From: Bacillota bacterium
GTDB taxonomy: Bacteria > Bacillota > Clostridia > Lachnospirales > Anaerotignaceae
NCBI GenBank assembly: GCA_023413275.1
Contig: JAEZPX010000010.1
Coordinates: 1-37,392 of the forward strand
Length of the DNA: 37,392 nt
Direction: 5' to 3'
Shown here: positions 32,788 through 37,392 of the stretch, piece by piece
Numbering within the stretch: position 1 is the first letter of the stretch
Layout of the letters: the number at the start of each line of letters is the position of its first letter
The notes under the pieces: generated by a model
Seen by the model: the letters and a program-made list of their open reading frames with translations, nothing else
Told to the model about the DNA's origin: nothing
The model's database searches: none
Made by a program: the position numbers and the translations under genes

Positions 32788-33439
32788 GGTTAGTTTTGGG
32801 GATGTTTCCCTTCCTGTAGCTCCAAGTAAAATCACTATGAAGACAAAAAATAACAACAAAACAATGGAATTGATTGATGGAAGTGAAATCAATTTCATAA
32901 GAACACCGGGACTAACAGAATTTAACTTTGAGTTTTTAATTCCCCATGTGAAGTACCCCTTTGCCTATTATCCTGACGGATTTCAGTCTGCACAGTTGTA
33001 TATTGATGCGCTAGAATTGATGAAAACAGATAGAAAGTGGTTTCAATTTAATATCCAACGACAACTGCCCAATGGGAAAACAGAATTTGAAACTAGTGAA
33101 ACAGTAACATTGGAGGACTATTCTATTACCGAGGATACAGGCAACGGTCTGGATTTTATTGCTAATGTAACACTAAAGAAATATAACGAGCATAAAATTA
33201 CCCACGTCGAACCTGTGCAAGCGACAGAAGAAGGCGTTGTAGTAAAAGAAGTAACAGAGCGTAAGAGCGACAAAAAGGCAAGTAATGTATATACAGTAAA
33301 AAAAGGGGATAGCCTTTGGAAAATTTGCAAGGCGCAATTAGGGGATGGTGCAAAATTTAAGGAAATCGCAAAGCTAAATGGCATTTCTAATCCCAATCTC
33401 ATTTATCCGGGGCAGGTGATTCAGCTTGGTAATGCTTAA
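32774..33439 (+). CDS. xkdP: XkdP-like tail protein with C-terminal LysM
   Basis: 221 residues. Starts M-P-L-Y-K-V with a short beta-rich domain, and ends with a LysM (about 173-221; Y-T-V-K-K-G-D-S-L-W-K-I, P-N-L-I-Y-P-G-Q-V-I). It probably forms part of the baseplate hub or tube end, and the LysM may bind peptidoglycan. I chose the ATG at 32774, overlapping the tape measure gene; TTG at 32780 is an alternative with better spacing to AGGAGG. Confidence 0.87.
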   Translation: MPLYKVSFGDVSLPVAPSKITMKTKNNNKTMELIDGSEINFIRTPGLTEFNFEFLIPHVKYPFAYYPDGFQSAQLYIDALELMKTDRKWFQFNIQRQLPNGKTEFETSETVTLEDYSITEDTGNGLDFIANVTLKKYNEHKITHVEPVQATEEGVVVKEVTERKSDKKASNVYTVKKGDSLWKICKAQLGDGAKFKEIAKLNGISNPNLIYPGQVIQLGNA

Positions 33440-34385
33440 AATTGTAAATGGTGACAAGGAATATACCCCCATTATAACAGGGGATATCAAATGGTCAACA
33501 GAGCGAGCGGGTGTACCGGGAAGCTTAACTTTTGACGTGGTAAAGGAGGGGGAGCTGAATTTTCATGAAGGGAATTTAGTAAAGCTTTGTGTTGGCGAAA
33601 CTCCAGTTTTTTTGGGCTATGTCTTTCAGAAAAAAAGAAGCAAAGGGGAAATAATTAGCGTCACTGCTTATGACCAGCTGAGGTATCTGAAAAATAAGGA
33701 CAGCTTTATCTTTGAGAAGTTGACCGCAACGGAATTTATTGACAGAGTTGCAATGCATTTTTCACTAAAGAAGGGCGAAATTGCGGATACTCAATACGTC
33801 ATTGAGAAAGGGGTTCTGGATAATAAAACCTTATTTGATATGATTCAAGAAGTATTGGATACTACATTGATGAATACCAAAACACTCTATGTTTTGTATG
33901 ACGATTTTGGCAAGCTGGCACTAAAAAATATTGAGGATATGAAGCTGGATATTTTACTGGATGAGAAAACAGCGGAGAATTTTGATTATGTCAGCAGCAT
34001 TGACGGGGAAACTTATAACCAGATTAAGATCGCTTTTGATAGCAAGGAGAAAAAAGGGCTTCAAGATGGATTCACGGTTCAGGACGAGGAAAATATTAAA
34101 AAATGGGGCGTTTTGCAGTATTATGAAAAATCAAAAACAGATGTGGGAGTAAAGGAGAAGGCGAATGCCCTTTTAGACCTTTACAACCGTAAAACAAGAA
34201 CGCTAAGCATCAAAAATGCCTTCGGCTCGCCCAATGTACGGGCGGGATGCAGCCTACGGGTAGCGTTAAAGCTGGGTGATATTAATGTAAACCATTACTT
34301 TGTCTGCGAGAAGGTGACCCATACCTTTCGAGAGGATATGCATTTGATGGACCTTACGTTGAGAGGAGGAGATATTCTTGTCTGA
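33432..34385 (+). CDS. xkdQ: XkdQ-like baseplate hub protein
   Basis: 317 residues. Starts with L-K-I-V-N-G-D-K and R-A-G-V-P-G-S-L-T-F-D-V, then Y-D-Q-L-R-Y-L-K-N-K, the signature of XkdQ/YqbQ hub proteins related to T4 gp27. It docks the tube to the baseplate. I chose the ATG at 33432, overlapping the LysM gene by 8 nt. It ends overlapping the next gene by 8 nt. Confidence 0.88.
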   Translation: MLKIVNGDKEYTPIITGDIKWSTERAGVPGSLTFDVVKEGELNFHEGNLVKLCVGETPVFLGYVFQKKRSKGEIISVTAYDQLRYLKNKDSFIFEKLTATEFIDRVAMHFSLKKGEIADTQYVIEKGVLDNKTLFDMIQEVLDTTLMNTKTLYVLYDDFGKLALKNIEDMKLDILLDEKTAENFDYVSSIDGETYNQIKIAFDSKEKKGLQDGFTVQDEENIKKWGVLQYYEKSKTDVGVKEKANALLDLYNRKTRTLSIKNAFGSPNVRAGCSLRVALKLGDINVNHYFVCEKVTHTFREDMHLMDLTLRGGDILV

Positions 34386-34788
34386 GTTGGCACAATTGAT
34401 TAAAAAGGCGGCAAAGGATCAGATGGATTCCTCTAAGCCTATGGATATTATCATTGGAGAGGTAGTTTCTGGGGCACCTCTTAAGATTAAATTGGACTCC
34501 AAGATTACTTTGACGGAGTCCTTTTTGATTCTAACAAAGGCGGTGGTAGACTATTCGGTCAATATGACGGTGAACCATACCACAGAAACCCATACTCACA
34601 GTCACACCTATCAGGATGACAGCACCACTAGGACGACCCAGCCCCATACCCATAACCATGCTTATGTAGGAACAAAAAGCTTTACCATACACAACAAGCT
34701 GAAGGTTGGGGATTATGTTATTTTACTACGGGCTCATGGGGGACAAAAATTTATTGTACTTGATATTGTAGGAGGTGGCACATTATGA
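34378..34788 (+). CDS. xkdR: XkdR-like (DUF2577) baseplate protein with His-rich segment
   Basis: 136 residues. TTG start with GAGAGGAGGA 7 nt upstream. The DUF2577 layout is clear: M-D-I-I-I-G-E-V-V, L-K-I-K-L-D and the C-terminal G-D-Y-V-I-L-L-R-A-H-G-G-Q-K-F-I-V-L-D. The middle holds eight His in 67-105, including H-T-H-S-H (72-76) and H-T-H-N-H (90-94). H-x-H metal sites occur at phage spike tips, so this protein could form a spike or hub metal site (inference). Confidence 0.85.
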   Translation: MSELAQLIKKAAKDQMDSSKPMDIIIGEVVSGAPLKIKLDSKITLTESFLILTKAVVDYSVNMTVNHTTETHTHSHTYQDDSTTRTTQPHTHNHAYVGTKSFTIHNKLKVGDYVILLRAHGGQKFIVLDIVGGGTL

Positions 34789-35186
34789 CACCCAAAGTAA
34801 ACGAAGAATTGGCAAATACCTTTGTAAGGCTGTCATTACCCTCAAAAACCTATCGTTTTGACAGAGAAAAAAATCGAATCTATGGATACTGTGACGGAGT
34901 GGAGGCAGTGAAGCAGGCTGTGTATAAGGCATTGCTTACGGAACGGTATGCTTGGGTAATTTATTCATGGAACTATGGCTCAGAGCTTAACGGGCTGTTT
35001 GGAAAGCAAATGACTACTGTCTATCCTGAGGTGAAAAGAAGAATTGAAGAGGCTTTGTTGCAGGATGACCGCATTAAAAATGTTAAGGATTTTTCTTTTG
35101 AAAAAACAAGGAATACCCTACATGTAACTTTTACAGTGGAGTCTACAGTGGGGATTTTTGAAAGTGAGGTGAACTTAAATGTATGA
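34785..35186 (+). CDS. xkdS: XkdS-like (DUF2634, gp25-like) sheath initiator
   Basis: 133 residues. Family motifs T-Y-R-F-D, G-x-x-D-G-V-E-A-V-K-Q-A-V-Y-K and Y-A-W-V-I-Y-S-W-N-Y-G, then E-E-A-L-L-Q-D-D-R-I. The gp25-like core nucleates sheath assembly on the baseplate. Overlaps both neighbouring genes by 4-8 nt. Confidence 0.88.
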   Translation: MTPKVNEELANTFVRLSLPSKTYRFDREKNRIYGYCDGVEAVKQAVYKALLTERYAWVIYSWNYGSELNGLFGKQMTTVYPEVKRRIEEALLQDDRIKNVKDFSFEKTRNTLHVTFTVESTVGIFESEVNLNV

Positions 35187-36240
35187 AGAAATGACTTTTG
35201 AGACGGTACTGGATCGTATGCTGAGTCGGGTTTCCTCTGATATAGATAAGCGGGAAGGGAGCATTATTTATGATGCCCTTGCCCCTGCAGCGGCGGAGCT
35301 TTGTCAGATGTATATTGACCTAGATATTGTTCTAAATGAAACTTTTGCAGATACGGCAAGCAGAGATTATTTAATTCTTAGAGCAAAGGAAAGAGGGATA
35401 ACACCCTACGAAGCCACAAAAGCCATTGGAAAGGCAGTTTTTAATTGCTCTGTTCCTGTAGGCAGTCGGTTTAATCTGGAAAATTTCAACTATAAAGTGA
35501 CGGAGGTAATTTCTTCTCAGACCTTTACTTATAAAGTTATCTGCGAAACGGTTGGAAGTGATGCAAATCATAACTTAGGTACGTTGATTCCTATACAGTA
35601 TATTCAAGGGTTGACCATGGCTGAATTGGTGGAGGTATTGACTCCTGGGGAGGATGCAGAAAGCACACAAAGCCTGAGGAAGCGCTATTTAAATAGCTTT
35701 GATAGGCAGGCATTTGGAGGAAATCGGGCAGATTATATGGAAAAAATCAATGCCATATCCGGCATAGGGGGCTGTAAGGTATACCGTGCATGGAATGGCG
35801 GGGGAACGGTGAAATGTGTGGTACTGAATTCTCAGTATCAAAAACCCAGCCAAAGCCTGATTGACGATGTGCAGACTACCGTTGATCCTACCCAGAATGC
35901 AGGGGGCGGCTTAGGTATCGCCCCAATTGACCATGTGGTGACTATTGAAGGGGTGACGGAAACTCCTATTGCCATTGCAAGCACCATAACTTATGAAAGT
36001 GGATGGAACTTTGCAGAGTGTAAACCTTATATCGAGGAGATTTTAGATCGATATTTTATGGAATTAAGCAAAGGCTGGGCAGATAGCGGAAATCTTGTGG
36101 TACGAATTTCTCAGATTGAATCCAGATTGTTGGATATGGATGGGATTTTGGATATTGGGAATACAACCATTAACGGAGAAGCTAAAAACCTGATGCTGGA
36201 TGAAAATTGCATCCCCATAAGGGGTGAGTTCTATGGCTGA
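35179..36240 (+). CDS. xkdT: XkdT-like baseplate J protein
   Basis: 353 residues. Starts with a helix M-L-S-R-V-S-S-D-I-D-K-R-E-G-S-I-I-Y-D, then A-P-A-A-A-E-L and the G-I-x-P-Y-E-A-T-K-A region, G-E-D-A-E-S-T-Q-S-L-R-K-R-Y and a G-G-T-V-K-C-V-V-L segment. All fit the baseplate J (gp6-like) family, which makes the wedge ring that triggers contraction. Full length for the family. Confidence 0.92.
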   Translation: MYEEMTFETVLDRMLSRVSSDIDKREGSIIYDALAPAAAELCQMYIDLDIVLNETFADTASRDYLILRAKERGITPYEATKAIGKAVFNCSVPVGSRFNLENFNYKVTEVISSQTFTYKVICETVGSDANHNLGTLIPIQYIQGLTMAELVEVLTPGEDAESTQSLRKRYLNSFDRQAFGGNRADYMEKINAISGIGGCKVYRAWNGGGTVKCVVLNSQYQKPSQSLIDDVQTTVDPTQNAGGGLGIAPIDHVVTIEGVTETPIAIASTITYESGWNFAECKPYIEEILDRYFMELSKGWADSGNLVVRISQIESRLLDMDGILDIGNTTINGEAKNLMLDENCIPIRGEFYG

Positions 36241-36778
36241 AATTCAGAATTATTTTCCTGACCTGTTGAAAGAAGTGAGGGAGTTTCAAAAGCTGGCAAT
36301 AGCTGAGAATCCTGAGCTTCTTTTTTTATGGAATGAGCTGGCTCAGGTTTTGGATAACCAATTTATTGATACGGCGACCAAAACAGGGGTAGCAAGGCGA
36401 GAGCGTATGTTAAAAATCACCCCGAAAGCCACGGAAACTTTAGAGGAGAGAAAGTTTCGCTTATTGGCAAGGTACAACGAGAATTTGCCTTATACATTAC
36501 GGACGCTACAAAGTCAGCTTTCAATTCTTTGTGGAGAAAAGGGGTATCGGCTGGAAATCAATTACGGTGCCTTCAGCCTAAAGGCGAAGCTGGAGTTGAC
36601 AAACAAAAAAAATGTGGAAGCTGTGGAGGAAATGCTGGAGAGAATTGTGCCTATGAATATGTTACTTACTGTGGAATTGCTGTACAACCAACATCAAGAA
36701 CTAAGGAAGTTAACCCATGGTGCAATGAGGGCATACACCCATGATGGTCTAAGAGAGGAGGCATTTGGAAATGGCTGA
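36233..36778 (+). CDS. xkdU: XkdU-like (DUF2313/YmfQ) baseplate protein
   Basis: 181 residues from the ATG at 36233, with AGGGGTG 8 nt upstream; it overlaps the J gene by 8 nt. Matches the YmfQ/XkdU pattern: I-Q-N-Y-F-P, L-L-K-E-V-R-E-F, R-x-x-R-M-L-K-I and E-E-R-K-F-R-L-L-A-R-Y-N-E-N. These proteins link the baseplate to the fibres. The C-terminal part includes T-L-R-T-L-Q-S-Q-L. Confidence 0.85.
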   Translation: MAEIQNYFPDLLKEVREFQKLAIAENPELLFLWNELAQVLDNQFIDTATKTGVARRERMLKITPKATETLEERKFRLLARYNENLPYTLRTLQSQLSILCGEKGYRLEINYGAFSLKAKLELTNKKNVEAVEEMLERIVPMNMLLTVELLYNQHQELRKLTHGAMRAYTHDGLREEAFGNG

Positions 36779-36962
36779 TTTTACGGCAAATTATAATTTG
36801 GAAAAGCCTGCCCAGAGTGATTTTTATAATGTAGAAGTGCAGAATAAGAACATGGATAAAATTGATGGAGCTTTGGCAGGGGCGAAATACATTATTTCCC
36901 CTTCGGGAGAGAAGTACAAATGGGGAATGGATACAGACGGTTTGTTTTTAGAGGAGGTGTAA
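36771..36962 (+). CDS. Short protein resembling a tail-fibre N-terminus
   Basis: 63 residues from ATG 36771 with AGAGGAGG 9 nt upstream. The stretch Y-N-L-E-K-P-A-Q-S-D-F-Y-N-V-E-V-Q-N-K-N-M-D-K-I resembles the N-terminal baseplate-attachment part of clostridial tail fibres. Here it stops after 63 residues, so it is either a separate adaptor or a fibre cut by an early stop. The next gene begins 3 nt later. Confidence 0.6.
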   Translation: MADFTANYNLEKPAQSDFYNVEVQNKNMDKIDGALAGAKYIISPSGEKYKWGMDTDGLFLEEV

Positions 36963-36965
36963 GCT

Positions 36966-37392
36966 ATGGCAAGTGGTGACAAGTTTTATTTAGCGGATAA
37001 GGAAACGCTGAATGAGGTGGACGAAAAGATTGGCAGTACCAAGGATACAGGGGGGAGCAGTACCGCAGGAAGTGTCTTTGGGAAAATCAATTATTTGGTT
37101 TCTCAGGTGAGTAGTTATTTGGCTACGATTTACTCGTGGGTTAATACACTCATGGGTAAGATTGGTAATACCAATGATAGCGAAGGCACAGCAACCACAG
37201 GAACAGTAATGGGGAAGTTGAATTTTTTGGTTACAAGGATGGGTAGCGTTTATTCATGGGCTAATAATATCTTCAGCAGAGTGGGTACTACAACAGATAC
37301 AGGTGGAACCACGACAGCGGGGACAGTCATGGCAAAGGAAAATGCTATTTTGACTGAGGTGAATAAACTTGGTGATGCAAATGATACGGGTG
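36966..37392 (+). CDS. Repetitive fibre-like protein, C-terminus beyond window
   Basis: At least 142 residues from ATG 36966; open to the right edge. It is built of 40-44-residue repeats: I-G-S/N/T-T-x-D-T/S-G-G-T-x-T-A/T-G-T/S-V-M/F-G-K-L/I-N-x-L followed by a short helical part and a Y-S-W-x-N unit. At least three copies and the start of a fourth are seen (Gly at 23, 67, 107, with a fourth near 137). No domain recognised. Position right after baseplate genes suggests a tail fibre or fibre adaptor. Confidence 0.6.
   Translation, partial: MASGDKFYLADKETLNEVDEKIGSTKDTGGSSTAGSVFGKINYLVSQVSSYLATIYSWVNTLMGKIGNTNDSEGTATTGTVMGKLNFLVTRMGSVYSWANNIFSRVGTTTDTGGTTTAGTVMAKENAILTEVNKLGDANDTG

Noticed and set aside
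1..37392. CRISPR array, tRNA/rRNA genes or insertion sequence
   Set aside because: No regularly spaced repeats, no cloverleaf or rRNA-like segments and no transposase-like frame were seen on either strand.

Overview
This looks like the chromosome of a low-GC, Gram-positive anaerobe of the Clostridia. Supporting signs are AT-rich DNA with strong AGGAGG-type ribosome sites, S-layer homology (SLH) anchors on secreted proteins, a lipobox on the substrate-binding protein, and Bacillus PBSX-like tail genes. The exact genus cannot be fixed from the window.

Left part (1-6.0 kb, minus strand): the start of a response regulator, a large hybrid sensor kinase (4 TM, PAS-PAS-HisKA-HATPase-REC-REC-HPt) overlapping it, and a secreted SLH-CAP protein with its own terminator.

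Middle part (6.0-23.3 kb): a haem/iron acquisition island arranged around a divergent control region. Leftward runs a CydDC-like ABC exporter pair followed by ygbA-like and ybaN-like genes. Rightward runs a DtxR-type regulator whose C-terminal domain resembles NEAT haem-binding domains. It is followed by a non-coding stretch of about 760 bp with a good promoter, two GTTAG/CTAAC palindromes, a predicted short terminated RNA and a long leader. Then come a small secreted protein, a 2132-residue SLH-anchored surface protein with several NEAT-like domains, an SLH-anchored Shp-type haem protein, and an IsdE/IsdF/ATPase haem importer. The simplest reading is a haem relay: surface NEAT-like protein, then Shp, then lipoprotein IsdE, then permease and ATPase, with the regulator controlling it. 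The regulator and surface protein share the same NEAT-like block with a Ser-Met-Gly-Asn motif. The metal-binding Glu-His of DtxR proteins appears lost, so the regulator may sense haem. A 15-nt segment of the predicted short RNA is exactly complementary to the very start of the predicted cydDC-like mRNA.

Next (23.3-27.2 kb): a separate operon with its own promoter and terminator. It encodes an SPFH-domain protein with five zinc ribbons and three small membrane proteins, two of which carry a winged-helix-like segment and a C-terminal zinc ribbon. It resembles membrane-stress (ydjI-like) modules.

Right part (27.6-37.4 kb, plus strand): a compact contractile-tail cluster in PBSX order (xkdI, J, ykzM, K, M, N, O, P, Q, R, S, T, U, then fibre genes). 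It includes a likely programmed -1 frameshift in the tail-assembly chaperone. No terminase, portal or capsid gene precedes it; the upstream neighbours are the SPFH operon and its terminator. It is therefore probably a headless phage-tail-like particle (tailocin) or a tail remnant. The cluster runs off the right edge within a repetitive fibre-like gene.
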